Below are positions 17,113-26,288 of a stretch of DNA of 64,000 bases, one piece after another (position 1 is the first letter of the stretch; the number at the start of each line of letters is the position of its first letter). Position numbers and translations under genes: made by a program. Source of the stretch: an uncultured Eubacteriales bacterium (GTDB lineage: Bacteria; Bacillota; Clostridia; Oscillospirales; Oscillospiraceae); assembly GCA_900550165.1 (NCBI GenBank), contig URQY01000001.1, positions 62,001-126,000 on the forward strand, written 5' to 3'. A model generated the notes under the pieces. The model searched no databases. It worked only from the letters and a program-made list of their open reading frames with translations, and had not been told where the DNA came from.

Positions 17113-17730
17113 ATGTCCATCGTCAACAGCATCGAAACCGTCCGGGACTGGCTGACCGCCGAGGTCTGCCCTCTGGTCAAGCTGAAGCTCCCCGACGACA
17201 ACGCAACGGACGCCTCCTACCCATACAAGCTGGTAAACCCGGCCGCGTTCTCGCTTTTCGTACCATCGAAGGACAGGACGCCCCCGAACATCGCCGCGCC
17301 GATCCCGTCGGTCTGCGTGCAGATCGTTCAGGGCGACGACGACCTGCTCCAGAGTGCCCGAGGCATCAAGATCCGGCTCTGCTTCTCAGCGTGGGATCCC
17401 GGCTACCACGGGCCCGACATCTTCAAGCCGAAGGGCGACGGCAGCGGCACCTACATCCAGCAATACAACGAGGCGGCGGCCTCCTACTTCGTGAAGAACG
17501 GAGAGGGCTGGCGTGACGCATGGAATTTTGTGGACACAGCCCTCCGGCTGATTGAAAATGCCGAGTACCTCGGCGACCTCCGCGTCATCAAGGAGAAGGG
17601 CATCACCTTCGGCCCCGTCGCAGAGCAAGACGCCGTCCCCGACTTCTACCCGTACTGGTTTGCATGGGCTGAGTTCTCCGTCGAGGAGACCCTGACCCGC
17701 AACCCGAAAAGCTACCAACACCTGCTTTAA
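17113..17730 (+). CDS. Tail terminator / head-tail connector-like protein
   Basis: 205 residues behind TAGGAGG. It sits between head-tail joining and tail sheath, where a tail terminator or completion protein is expected. Segments such as PSVCVQIVQGDDD and ARGIKIRLCFSAWDPG suggest a mixed alpha/beta fold. No clear family is recognised; the function is from position. Confidence 0.55.
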   Translation: MSIVNSIETVRDWLTAEVCPLVKLKLPDDNATDASYPYKLVNPAAFSLFVPSKDRTPPNIAAPIPSVCVQIVQGDDDLLQSARGIKIRLCFSAWDPGYHGPDIFKPKGDGSGTYIQQYNEAAASYFVKNGEGWRDAWNFVDTALRLIENAEYLGDLRVIKEKGITFGPVAEQDAVPDFYPYWFAWAEFSVEETLTRNPKSYQHLL

Positions 17731-17777
17731 GGGCAGCCGCTCGGCTGCTCTAATTTCATGCAAAGGAGGATAAGCAG

Positions 17778-19289
17778 ATGGCAAACGAATACCTCTACGG
17801 CGCCTACGGCCACATCGGCGAGACCGTGGCACAGAGCGCCGTGCAGGCGGGCACCACGCCGGTCTATATCGGCACGGCACCCGTCAACCTCGTGCGCGAC
17901 TTCGGCAAGGCCGGCATCATCAACGCGCCGATCAAGATCACCAGTCTGGTCGACGCTCAGAAGAAGATCGGCTACTCGTCCGACTGGGGCACCTTTACCC
18001 TGTGCGAGGCCGTGTACGCGCATTTCAACAACACCCTCGGGAACATCGGCCCGATCTACGTCATCAATGTGCTCGACCCCTCCGCGGGCAAGCACCGCAA
18101 GGAGACGGTCACTACCAAGACCCTCACCTTCACCGGCGGCCGCGCCGAGTTCGCCAGCGACAAGATCATCCTCGACACCCTGACCATCGCAAAGAATGAC
18201 AGCGGCAACTACGTCGAGGGCACCGACTACGCTGTGGACTATAACTTCACCAAGGGCACGGTCATCATCACCAGCCTGAAGGACGACGCGCAGCTCGCCG
18301 GCAGCCTGACGGCCAGCTTCAGCGAGGTGGACGACTCTGAGATCGCAGACAGCGACATCATCGGCGGCGTCACCTCCTCCGGCGAGTACAGCGGCCTGAG
18401 CGCGATCGCGCTGCTCTATCCCGAGCAGTTCGCGGTCTGCAATCTGATCGCGGCCCCCGGCTGGAGTCACAGCCCTGCCGTCTACAACGCCATGCTGACG
18501 ACCTGCAAGAAGATCAACGGCCACTGGGACGCCTTCGTCGTGGCCGACCTGCCCCTCGTGGACAGTACCGCGCAGGCGGTCGACACGATCACCAAGGCGA
18601 TCGCATGGAAGAAGGCCAACGCCTTCACCGGCGAGCGTTCTAAGGTCTACTGGCCGCAGGCTGTGGACAACCTCGGCAACGTGTTCCACCTGAGCACGCT
18701 GGCCGTGGTCGAGCTCATGCGCGCCGACTTCAGCCACAACAGCGTCCCGATGGAGACCTGCGGCAACAAGGCGATCCCCGTCATCAAGCAGTATTTCGGC
18801 GCCAACGCGAAAAACCGCGGCTTCGACCAGCAGAGCGGCAAGGAGCTGACGCAGAACGGCATCAGCACCGCCGTGGCATGGGGAGGCGAATGGGTACTGT
18901 GGGGCGACCATACGGCTGCCTACACCTACGGCGCAGACGTGGATCCACGCGCGATCTTCGACGTCTCCATGCGGATGCTCATGCACATCACCAACGACTT
19001 CCAGCGCGAGTGGAGCCCGGAGATCGACGAGCCCATGACCCGCGCACTGAAGGATCGCATCATCAACCGCGAGCAGGAGAAGCTCGACGGCTATGTCAGC
19101 ATGGGCGCGCTGCTCGGATCCCCTGTGATCCTGTTCCTCGAGAGCGAGAACAGCACCACCGACGTGATGAATGGCGACTTCCGCTGGGACATCGCCGTCA
19201 CCCCGACCCCGCCCCTCAAGTCTGCGAGCGTCTACGTCGCCTACACCGACGCGGGCTTCTCCGTCTACTACGAAGGAGGTGACGAGTAA
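17778..19289 (+). CDS. Contractile tail sheath protein
   Basis: 503 residues after AAAGGAGG. The N-terminus (YLYGAYGHIGETVAQSAVQA, then VYIGTAPVNL) and the C-terminal region (GADVDPRAIFDVSMRMLMHI...EPMTRALKDRIINREQEKLD) match P2 FI-type sheath proteins, showing a myovirus-like tail. An additional domain at about residues 115-195, with EGTDYAVDYN from 148, appears inserted in the usual sheath core; a similar segment occurs in the baseplate J protein. Confidence 0.92.
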   Translation: MANEYLYGAYGHIGETVAQSAVQAGTTPVYIGTAPVNLVRDFGKAGIINAPIKITSLVDAQKKIGYSSDWGTFTLCEAVYAHFNNTLGNIGPIYVINVLDPSAGKHRKETVTTKTLTFTGGRAEFASDKIILDTLTIAKNDSGNYVEGTDYAVDYNFTKGTVIITSLKDDAQLAGSLTASFSEVDDSEIADSDIIGGVTSSGEYSGLSAIALLYPEQFAVCNLIAAPGWSHSPAVYNAMLTTCKKINGHWDAFVVADLPLVDSTAQAVDTITKAIAWKKANAFTGERSKVYWPQAVDNLGNVFHLSTLAVVELMRADFSHNSVPMETCGNKAIPVIKQYFGANAKNRGFDQQSGKELTQNGISTAVAWGGEWVLWGDHTAAYTYGADVDPRAIFDVSMRMLMHITNDFQREWSPEIDEPMTRALKDRIINREQEKLDGYVSMGALLGSPVILFLESENSTTDVMNGDFRWDIAVTPTPPLKSASVYVAYTDAGFSVYYEGGDE

Positions 19290-19801
19290 TGGCAAACCTG
19301 TGGCTCGACCTGAAGGGCCCCATCCTCGCCGATACCGTCTATGTGGACGGCGTTCTCGCCGCCAAGGACGTGACCATCGCCCTGCCTCCCGTCAACCTTG
19401 TGACGGCTGACTTCAAGGCGATGGGAACCTACACGGCGCCGCTGCCCGGCCAGATCGAGGCGATGGAGGCATCCATCACCAAGATCGGCATTGACCTCGG
19501 CCTGCGCAGCCTCGTCAAGCTGACGAGCAAGACCATCGAGATCCGCTGGGCGCAGGACGTCAAGCTCTCCGACGGCTCCACCAAGACCGAAGGCTGCAAG
19601 GCGTTCCTCCGCTGCGTCTCCAAGGGCATCCCCGGCCTGAGCGTGGATCCCGGCAACGCCAGCGAGAACGAGATCGCGCTGGCCGTCAGCCGCTACCAGC
19701 TTTTCGTCGCTGGCAACGAATACTGGCTGATCGACCAGCTCAACACCATCATGCGCGTCGGCGGCGTCGACTACGCCAAGGACATCCGCAGCGTCCTGTA
19801 A
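19289..19801 (+). CDS. Tail tube protein (P2 FII-like)
   Basis: 170 residues, overlapping the sheath stop (TAATGG). ANLWLDLKGPILADTVYVDG and the KLTSKTIEIRWAQDVKLSDG strand regions fit the major tube protein family. Sheath and tube are adjacent as in P2. The end of the gene is followed by a short GGCG-rich hairpin and a run of ribosome-site sequence for the chaperone gene. Confidence 0.86.
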   Translation: MANLWLDLKGPILADTVYVDGVLAAKDVTIALPPVNLVTADFKAMGTYTAPLPGQIEAMEASITKIGIDLGLRSLVKLTSKTIEIRWAQDVKLSDGSTKTEGCKAFLRCVSKGIPGLSVDPGNASENEIALAVSRYQLFVAGNEYWLIDQLNTIMRVGGVDYAKDIRSVL

Positions 19802-19856
19802 CAAGAAGGGCGTCGCCTCCGTGGCGGCGCCCTCTATTTATCGAAAGGAGACACAC

Positions 19857-20264
19857 ATGGAAAAGCTGACACTCCAGAACCCCATCACCATCAACGGCAA
19901 AAAGGTCAAGACTCTGACCTATGACACCGACGCGATCACCGTGGGAATGTTTGCCGATGCTGAGGCTCGCAAGCTCCGCGCGACCTCCAACAAGGGCGGC
20001 GGCAGCGCCGGCGCCTGCGAGCTCGACTACTCCCTGCACGCCTATCTCGCCATGATGGCGATCGTCGCCGTCAACAGCGACATCGACGTCAGCGACCTCG
20101 AGCGCATCAGCGGCCCCGACGTCATGGAGCTTATGAGGATCGGCCGAAATTTTACTACGGCGAGGTCGGCGGCACAATCCGAGGAAAGCGGCTCGGAGAG
20201 CTCGTCCGAGACTACTCTCGAGCCTTCCACACCTCAGTCGGCGAGCTCCGACGGGAACGCCTGA
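19857..20264 (+). CDS. Tail assembly chaperone, unshifted form (gpE-like)
   Basis: 135 residues from ATG 19857 behind AAAGGAG. KLTLQNPITINGKKVKTLTYDTDAI and the short helical C-terminal half (YLAMMAIVAVNSDIDVSDLERISGPDVMELM) match the P2 gpE/tail assembly protein family. It lies between tube and tape measure. A slippery site at 20147-20153 allows a second, longer product. Beyond that site the zero-frame tail is low-complexity Ser/Thr/Glu. Confidence 0.82.
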   Translation: MEKLTLQNPITINGKKVKTLTYDTDAITVGMFADAEARKLRATSNKGGGSAGACELDYSLHAYLAMMAIVAVNSDIDVSDLERISGPDVMELMRIGRNFTTARSAAQSEESGSESSSETTLEPSTPQSASSDGNA

Positions 20265-20371
20265 CCGACTTCCTGATGGAATACTACGAGGCAGCCGAGG
20301 AGGCCAAGCGGCAACGCGACAAGGCCGCCTCAATGCCCCGGAATAACTTCAGGAAATACAGAAGGAGGTGA
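19857..20371 (+). CDS. Tail assembly chaperone, -1 frameshift form (gpE+E'-like)
   Basis: Slippage at A AAT TTT (20147-20153) moves ribosomes into the -1 frame, which stays open to TGA at 20369-20371. The fusion would be 171 residues: 99 from the zero frame plus 72 from the -1 frame, beginning YYGEVGG and ending in a basic KYRRR tail. The extension includes helical REL/EEAKRQRDKAA segments. This reproduces the P2 E/E+E' and lambda G/GT arrangement. Confidence 0.8.
20147..20153 (+). other. Programmed -1 ribosomal frameshift slippery heptamer
   Basis: AAATTTT is in register with zero-frame codons CGA AAT TTT, giving the X XXY YYZ pattern. The -1 frame is open for 72 further codons and its stop lies six bases before the tape-measure start. 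Confidence 0.82.
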
Positions 20372-20376
20372 CACTG

Positions 20377-22497
20377 ATGGCAGGCAAAAACAAGATCATG
20401 CAGGCCGTCGTCAGCTTCGCCGGCACCATCGACCCCTCCCTCGGGAAGGCGATGGACAACGTCGCGGGACACCTCGACAAAGTAAACTGGAAGGCCGTTG
20501 CCGTCGGTGCTGCCGTGGGCGGCATCGCTGTGGCAACGGGCAAGGCGGTCGTCGAGGCCGGGAAGTATCTGGCAGAGCTGGGCGACGACTACAACAAAGC
20601 CATGAACCAGCTCTCTGCATCTACCGGCGCCACCGGCGACGAGCTGGACGCGCTGGGTGAGAGCGTAAAAAACATCTACGCGCAGAACCTCGGCGAGGAC
20701 TTCAACGACGTGGCCGAAGGGCTGGCCGCTACGCAGAAAGCGAGCGATCTGGCAGGTGAAGCACTGGAGCAGGCCACCGCGGCCGGCTTCGTGCTGCGTG
20801 ACACCTTCGACTACGACATCAGTGAAAGCGCCAGAGCCGCCTCGGCTCTGATGAAAAACTTCAACATCAGCGCCGAAGAAGCCTACGGCCTAATCGCCAC
20901 CGGCGCACAGAACGGCGCAGACAAAAACGGCGACCTGCTCGACACCCTGAACGAATACTCGGCGCAGTTTGCGGCCCTCGGCCTGAGCGCCGACCAGTTC
21001 ATGGGCTCCCTCGTGGAAGGCGCTGACGCCGGCCTGTTCAGCATCGACAAAGTGGCCGACGCCGTCAAGGAGTTCAACATCAGAGCGAAAGACGGCAGCG
21101 ACAGCAGCGCCGAAGCCTTCAAGGGCCTCGGCCTCAACTCCGACAAAATGTTCGCGGCCTTTGCAGCCGGCGGCGAGACCGCGCAGGCTGCATTTTTCGA
21201 CACCGTCGAGGCTCTGAACAAGCTCGAGGATCCTCTCAAGCGCAACGAGATCGGCGTCGCACTGTTTGGCTCGCAGTTCGAGGATCTGGAGGCGGGCATC
21301 CTGCCCGTGCTCGGGGACATCGAGACCGCAGCCTATGACGGCGCCGCTGCACTCCAGCAGATCAACGACGTCAAGTACAACGACCTCGGCTCTGCCTTCG
21401 AGGCGGTCAAGAGGTCGGCCGAAGTGGCTCTGCTGCCTATGGCGTCGATGATCGCCAACACACTGACATCGCTGGCCCCGATCCTGACCGACACCTTCGA
21501 GGAAATCAGCCCGGTCATCACCGACACGCTCAACGCTTGTATGCCGTTTGTGCAGGACTTCCTCGTCGGCATGGGCGACACCCTGAAGAAGGTCATGCCG
21601 ATGGTCACGGAGCTGGCTGCGGGCATCCTGCCACTACTGGCTCAGCTCGTGGGCTCGTTCCTGCCGCCTCTGCTCGACCTCGCACAGCAGCTACTCCCGC
21701 CGCTCATGCAGATCGTTCAGGCTATTCTACCGCCGATCGCCAGCATCCTTGCCACCGTGCTCCCGATGCTGACGCAGATCATCTCGACCGTGCTGCCTGT
21801 GCTGGCGAACCTGATCGCCGCGCTGCTGCCGGTCATCACCCCGCTGCTGGAGGTTGCCCTGCAAATCGTCAACAGCGTCATCATGCCGCTGCTGCCTCCG
21901 CTGATGCAACTGATCGAGGCCCTGCTGCCCCCGGTCGTGAGCCTGCTCAATGCGATCATGCCGCTCCTCTCGCCCCTGCTGGCTATTCTGGAGCCCATCG
22001 CAAGCGTGCTCGGCACGATCGTCGGCTGGGTATCGAAGATTGTCAGCTTCGGCTCCGGCGTCATCAGCAAGATCGCGGGCCTGTTTGGAGGTGGAGGCGG
22101 CGGCAGCGCCGACGTTTCCGGCTATGCGACCGGCGGCTTCACGAGTGGCCCGTCCATCGCGGGCGAGGATCCGCGCTATCCGACCGAGGCGGTCATCAGT
22201 TTCAACCCTGCGTACCGCTCGCAAAACCTGTCCTACTGGGCCGAGGCTGGCCGGATGCTGGGCGCATCCAGCGAGGCCGACTACGAGCCCATCAGCAGCG
22301 GATCGGGCACGGCTGTGGTCTATGACCTGAGCGGCCTGTCCTTCTCACCTCAGATCAAGGTCGAGGGCGACACCGACGAGGACGCCCTGATCCGAAAGCT
22401 CCGCGACCTCGAGCCAGAGTTCATCGACTTCATCCTCGAGGCACTCAGCAGAAGGGAGGGCGGTGCCTATGTCACAGCAGACAGTCGGCTTTATTGA
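20377..22497 (+). CDS. Tail tape measure protein
   Basis: 706 residues from ATG 20377 behind GGAGGTGA. An N-terminal region with ATGATGDELDALGE and GEDFNDVAEGLAA is typical of tape-measure N-domains. The middle and C-terminal part carries many Leu/Pro repeats (LLPPLMQIVQAILPPIASIL and similar), then a Gly-rich stretch and a C-terminal domain. Length would fit a tail of roughly 100 nm at 0.15 nm per residue. It lies just after the chaperone, as expected. Confidence 0.92.
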   Translation: MAGKNKIMQAVVSFAGTIDPSLGKAMDNVAGHLDKVNWKAVAVGAAVGGIAVATGKAVVEAGKYLAELGDDYNKAMNQLSASTGATGDELDALGESVKNIYAQNLGEDFNDVAEGLAATQKASDLAGEALEQATAAGFVLRDTFDYDISESARAASALMKNFNISAEEAYGLIATGAQNGADKNGDLLDTLNEYSAQFAALGLSADQFMGSLVEGADAGLFSIDKVADAVKEFNIRAKDGSDSSAEAFKGLGLNSDKMFAAFAAGGETAQAAFFDTVEALNKLEDPLKRNEIGVALFGSQFEDLEAGILPVLGDIETAAYDGAAALQQINDVKYNDLGSAFEAVKRSAEVALLPMASMIANTLTSLAPILTDTFEEISPVITDTLNACMPFVQDFLVGMGDTLKKVMPMVTELAAGILPLLAQLVGSFLPPLLDLAQQLLPPLMQIVQAILPPIASILATVLPMLTQIISTVLPVLANLIAALLPVITPLLEVALQIVNSVIMPLLPPLMQLIEALLPPVVSLLNAIMPLLSPLLAILEPIASVLGTIVGWVSKIVSFGSGVISKIAGLFGGGGGGSADVSGYATGGFTSGPSIAGEDPRYPTEAVISFNPAYRSQNLSYWAEAGRMLGASSEADYEPISSGSGTAVVYDLSGLSFSPQIKVEGDTDEDALIRKLRDLEPEFIDFILEALSRREGGAYVTADSRLY

Positions 22498-22693
22498 TTA
22501 TGTGGCGCAGGGCGGCGACACCTTCGACAGCATCGCGCTCGTCGCCTATAACGAGGAGCGCATGGCGAGCACCATCATCGAGGCCAACCCCGACCTCAGC
22601 GACGTGCTGATCTTCGAGGGCGGCGAGGCTGTGCGGATCCCGATCGTCGAGACTGTGGAGACGCCGGAGACCCTGCCGCCGTGGAGGAGGTGA
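22469..22693 (+). CDS. Tail protein X-like, LysM-type
   Basis: 74 residues. ATG 22469 is preferred to GTG 22463 because GGGAGG is nine bases upstream. YVAQGGDTFDSIALVAYNEERMASTIIEANPD is a LysM-like fold as in P2 gpX. It overlaps the tape measure by 29 bases and is followed within four bases by the gpD-like gene, the P2 order. Confidence 0.78.
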   Translation: MSQQTVGFIDYVAQGGDTFDSIALVAYNEERMASTIIEANPDLSDVLIFEGGEAVRIPIVETVETPETLPPWRR

Positions 22694-22697
22694 CGCC

Positions 22698-23618
22698 GTG
22701 AAGATCTTATACGAAGGCGTCGACATCTACCCGGACGTCAGCGTCCACCGCTGCTATCACGATATGTACGCCGAAAAGCAGAGCGACGAGCTGCTGCTCA
22801 AGCTCAACGACACCCGCGAGCTGTGGGACTCGTGGAACCCCAAGAAGGGCGACACCATCGCCATCGAGGACGGCGCTGCCAAGACGGGCAAAATGTTCGT
22901 CGAGAGCGTCGTCCCCGAGTCCGGCATCATCACCCTGCGGGCCTATTCCGTCCCGCAGTCTGCGAAGGATAAGCGGAGCAAATCGTGGGAAAAGGTCAAG
23001 TTCCTGCAACTGGCTCAGGAGATCGCCGGCCGCCACGGCCTGACGCTCGAGACCTACGGGATCACCGACCAGACCTACGACTACGTCGAGCAGAACAACC
23101 TCGCAGACTTCGCATTTTTTCAAAACCGCTGCACCCTCGAGGGCGCGGCGTTTCTGGTGTATGACGGCAAGCTGGTCGTCTACGACGAGGCGTACATGGA
23201 AAGCCAGCAGCCCGTCGACACCATCACCATCACCCCGGCCAATGACTTCGAGTACCGCGACGAGGGCGCCAACGCCTACGGCTCGGCCGAAGCCGTCAAC
23301 GGCGGTCTGACCGGCACCTTCGCAGCCCCGAACGGCGGCGACAAGGTGCTGCGCCGGATCCTACCCTTCCGCATGACTGACCAGAGCGAGGCCGACCGCT
23401 TCGCCAAGGGCCTCCTCCGGGACGCCAACAAAAACGCGACCGTCGGCACCCTCTGGACGGGCTCGCTGCTGCGAGACTATGCGGCGGGCTCTGTGGTCAC
23501 GCTGGCGACCGAGGGCGTTAAGTCGTGGGACGGCACGGCCTTCATCAGCCGGATCCGGCACGACTACGTCAAGACGCGGAGCAAGCTATACCTCCGCAAG
23601 CCACTGGAGGGATATTGA
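22698..23618 (+). CDS. Baseplate hub protein, P2 gpD-like (late control D family)
   Basis: 306 residues from GTG 22698 behind GGAGGTGA. Mostly beta-rich, with FLQLAQEIAGRHGLTLETYG, YDYVEQNNLADFAFFQNRC and GKLVVYDEA typical of the late control D/gp27-like hub family. It follows tail X and overlaps the next gene at TGATG. The protein would form the hub beneath the tube. Confidence 0.85.
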   Translation: MKILYEGVDIYPDVSVHRCYHDMYAEKQSDELLLKLNDTRELWDSWNPKKGDTIAIEDGAAKTGKMFVESVVPESGIITLRAYSVPQSAKDKRSKSWEKVKFLQLAQEIAGRHGLTLETYGITDQTYDYVEQNNLADFAFFQNRCTLEGAAFLVYDGKLVVYDEAYMESQQPVDTITITPANDFEYRDEGANAYGSAEAVNGGLTGTFAAPNGGDKVLRRILPFRMTDQSEADRFAKGLLRDANKNATVGTLWTGSLLRDYAAGSVVTLATEGVKSWDGTAFISRIRHDYVKTRSKLYLRKPLEGY

Positions 23619-24028
23619 TGAACAGCAACAACCAAATGATCCAGAAGGGCAAGATCTCCAGCGTGGAGGGAAAGGCCGACAGGAACGGCGACAAAACCAC
23701 GGCCAGAGTGCTCCCGAGCACCGCCGACAGCATGGTCACACGACCGCTGACGATCCCGTGGTATCTGCGCGGAGAGATGGGAAACCTGACCCCCGGCACA
23801 GAAGTCGCCTATGCTATGTTCGAGGACGGCACCGGCATCATCCTCTCCCGCATGGACGGAGAGTGGGACGGTATCGTCCCGGGCGACATCACCGTCAAGA
23901 AGGGCGCGCTCACGATGCAGGACAAGGGCATCAGCGTCCCGTCGGCAGACGTGACCGCCACGGGCATCAGCCTGACCGGCCACACCCACACCGACAGCAT
24001 GGGAGGCGGCACTTCTGGCCCGCAGTAA
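23618..24028 (+). CDS. Baseplate spike protein, gpV-like
   Basis: 136 residues starting in the upstream stop. An OB-like N-terminal part (GKISSVEGKADRNGDKTTARVLP) leads to a short beta-helix and the terminal LTGHTHTDSMGGGTSGP. HxH at the tip is typical of metal-binding phage spike tips such as P2 gpV. The spike punctures the cell envelope. Confidence 0.75.
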   Translation: MNSNNQMIQKGKISSVEGKADRNGDKTTARVLPSTADSMVTRPLTIPWYLRGEMGNLTPGTEVAYAMFEDGTGIILSRMDGEWDGIVPGDITVKKGALTMQDKGISVPSADVTATGISLTGHTHTDSMGGGTSGPQ

Positions 24029-24040
24029 GGAGGGATAGAC

Positions 24041-24595
24041 ATGGCCGTCATGGCATCATGGAACGGCAAGACGTGGGGCGTCTCCAGCCAGAGGATCGCC
24101 GCCCTGAATGGCGTCTCATCCAGCGTCGAGCTCGACACGGAAAACAGCGACGACAAGGCCGGATCCCCGGCCACCAAGACCAAGGCGCTCAAGCTGCAAA
24201 GCATGAGCTTCGACTTCGATCTGGCGTCTGCTGTGGGCGGCGACGCCCGGGGAGAGTTCGAGTCGTGGACGTCGCTGGTCGGGCAGTACGCCCCCTTCTA
24301 TCTGGCCGGCCGGCGCTTCGGCCCGGCCAATCTTCAGCTCACCGGCGTCAGCCTCTCAGACACCACACTCGACAACCTCGGCCGGATCCTGAAGGGCAAG
24401 ATCACGATCAACCTGACGGAATACGCCGAGGAGGCCAGCAGCAAGAAGGCCGGCGCAGGCGGATCGAGCAAAAGCTCGTCCGCGGCCGGCGTCTCGTCCT
24501 CTGGCGGCGTCGGCCGGCGTCTGAGCGCCGTCACCGTCGGAGCATCCAGCAGCGACAAAGCTGCGAAGAAACCCAACAACGCACAGCTCAAGTAA
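24041..24595 (+). CDS. Baseplate-module structural protein, possibly gpU-like
   Basis: 184 residues behind AAGGAGG. The N-terminal two thirds (SWNGKTWGVSSQRIAALNG, MSFDFDLASAVGGDARGEFESW, LAGRRFGPANLQLTGVSLSD) loosely resembles P2 gpU-type tail proteins, followed by a Ser/Gly/Lys-rich tail. I am not certain of the family. Position between spike and baseplate W supports a baseplate or tail-tip role. Confidence 0.45.
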   Translation: MAVMASWNGKTWGVSSQRIAALNGVSSSVELDTENSDDKAGSPATKTKALKLQSMSFDFDLASAVGGDARGEFESWTSLVGQYAPFYLAGRRFGPANLQLTGVSLSDTTLDNLGRILKGKITINLTEYAEEASSKKAGAGGSSKSSSAAGVSSSGGVGRRLSAVTVGASSSDKAAKKPNNAQLK

Positions 24596-24609
24596 AGCGA
24601 GGTGATCCC

Positions 24610-24882
24610 ATGAAAGCATCCGGCAACGGAGCGCCCGAGATCTGTGTGCAGAACCTCCTCAAGACCATCCGCGGGGAGGTGCCCTATGAGCGCATCAAGG
24701 GGATCGACCGCACGCTGATCGACAAGCCGAGCGAAACCGCTGCGACCGATCTGGCCGCCGACGTGGAGTTCCTCGTGGAAACCTACGAGCCCCGCGTGCA
24801 GCTCAGTGACTCCGACCTGAAGGCTCTGACCGCTCAGGCCGGCGACTTCGAGCTGCGGGCCAGCATCGACAACATCACATGA
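24610..24882 (+). CDS. Baseplate wedge protein gpW / gp25-like
   Basis: 90 residues behind a GAGGTGAT site. Its small size and position immediately upstream of baseplate J fit the gp25/W lysozyme-like wedge proteins, with QNLLKTIRGEVPYERIKGID near the N-terminus and an EFLVETYEPRVQL core (compare IxxYEPR in the family). It acts with J and I to build the baseplate. Confidence 0.78.
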   Translation: MKASGNGAPEICVQNLLKTIRGEVPYERIKGIDRTLIDKPSETAATDLAADVEFLVETYEPRVQLSDSDLKALTAQAGDFELRASIDNIT

Positions 24883-24896
24883 AGGAGGTGAACAGC

Positions 24897-26288
24897 GTGA
24901 GCGACGCGACAAACACCTACGGCGAGGACATCAAACTCACCACGACAGACGCGAGCACCCTATACAAGACCATCATCACCGAGCTTGAAAAGGGCGCCGG
25001 CGAGCCGCTCTACCCGGGCGACGAGCGCCGGATCTTCGGCGAGGCTCTCGTGCCCGTGTTCGTTGCCCTCTACAACAGCCTCAACGACGTCGGCCGGCAG
25101 ACGCTCCTCCGCTATGCGAGGGGCGAGGTGCTGGACGCCATCGGCGAGCGACAGGACGTGAAACGACTGGAAGGCACACCGGCCAAGACGACCATGCGCT
25201 TCTCCGTCTCCACGCCGCAGGAGAAAAACATCATCATTCCGAAGTGGACGAAGGTGACGCCGGACAGCGAAAACTATTTTGCAACCGACGAGATCGCTGT
25301 GCTGCAAGCTGGCGCCTACTCTGTGGAGGTGCCGACCTCGGCCGTGAGCAACGGCACGAAGTTCAACGGCTACGCAGCCGGCACGATCACCACCCTTGTC
25401 GACCTGATCCCCTACATCGAGTCCGTCACCAATCTGACCGAAACGGCCGGAGGCGATGACGGCGAGCCCTACACCACCGAGGGCGACAACCGCCTCCGCG
25501 AGCGGATCCGTCTGGCGCCCGCCAAGAGATCCACCGCGGGCCCTGAACAGGCTTACATCTACTGGGTAATGACGGCCGACAGCTCCATCGTGGACGCAAA
25601 GGCCGTCAGCGAGAAGGAAACCGTCAGCGAGACCCTCACGGTCTACGACGGCAAAGCCTTCAAGGGCGGCGGCACACTTCTGACCGACACCCTCGTCGTG
25701 AAGGCCCACGGGCAGAGCACGGCGGCGGTCAAGGACACGGACTACACCGTCGACTACGCCGACGGCCTGCTGGCCATCACGCTCAAGGGCAGTCTCGCGG
25801 CTGCTGAAAGCATCGACATCATCATCACCCGCACGCTGGAGGGCTGCGTCAAGATCGTGCCCCTGCTGGAAGGCGGCGGGATCCCCGACGCTGCCATGCT
25901 GGTGAAGGTGCTGGACGTGGTCAACGCCAAGGACATCCGGCCACTCACTGACAAAGTGAGCGCCGTGCCCCCGGAGGTCGAGACCTACGACATCGAGATC
26001 GTGTACTACACCACGCCGGAGAGCGAGGCCGAGGTGATCGCCAACGTCGAAGGCACAGGCGGCGCGATCGACCGCTACAACGAGTGGCAAGTCGCAGCCC
26101 TCGGCCGGGACATCAACCCCGACCAGCTCCGCAAGCGGATCCTCTCGCCTTCGTGGGGAGAGAACCTGACAGGCGCCTTCCGCGTGGACGTCGTCAAGCC
26201 GACCTACAAGGCCCTCGACGACACGCAAGTCGCCAAATTCAGCGGCCACCTGACTGTCAGCCACAAGGTCGAGAGCGAGGTGGTGTAA
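24897..26288 (+). CDS. Baseplate J-like protein
   Basis: 463 residues from GTG 24897; this start is preferred because AAGGAGGTGA is directly upstream, and it lies after the wedge stop. DAIGERQDVKRLEGTPAKTTMRFSV and REDRLRERIRLAP-like residues (actual DNRLRERIRLAPAKRSTAGP) are the J core. Residues about 245-310 form an extra segment with DTDYTVDYA at 280-288 that interrupts the usual J sequence; the sheath carries a similar segment. Confidence 0.88.
   Translation: MSDATNTYGEDIKLTTTDASTLYKTIITELEKGAGEPLYPGDERRIFGEALVPVFVALYNSLNDVGRQTLLRYARGEVLDAIGERQDVKRLEGTPAKTTMRFSVSTPQEKNIIIPKWTKVTPDSENYFATDEIAVLQAGAYSVEVPTSAVSNGTKFNGYAAGTITTLVDLIPYIESVTNLTETAGGDDGEPYTTEGDNRLRERIRLAPAKRSTAGPEQAYIYWVMTADSSIVDAKAVSEKETVSETLTVYDGKAFKGGGTLLTDTLVVKAHGQSTAAVKDTDYTVDYADGLLAITLKGSLAAAESIDIIITRTLEGCVKIVPLLEGGGIPDAAMLVKVLDVVNAKDIRPLTDKVSAVPPEVETYDIEIVYYTTPESEAEVIANVEGTGGAIDRYNEWQVAALGRDINPDQLRKRILSPSWGENLTGAFRVDVVKPTYKALDDTQVAKFSGHLTVSHKVESEVV

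Noticed and set aside
21590..22080. Leu/Pro-rich repeated segments as a separate membrane protein or repeat element
   Set aside because: They lie inside the tape-measure frame and are typical of tape-measure proteins.
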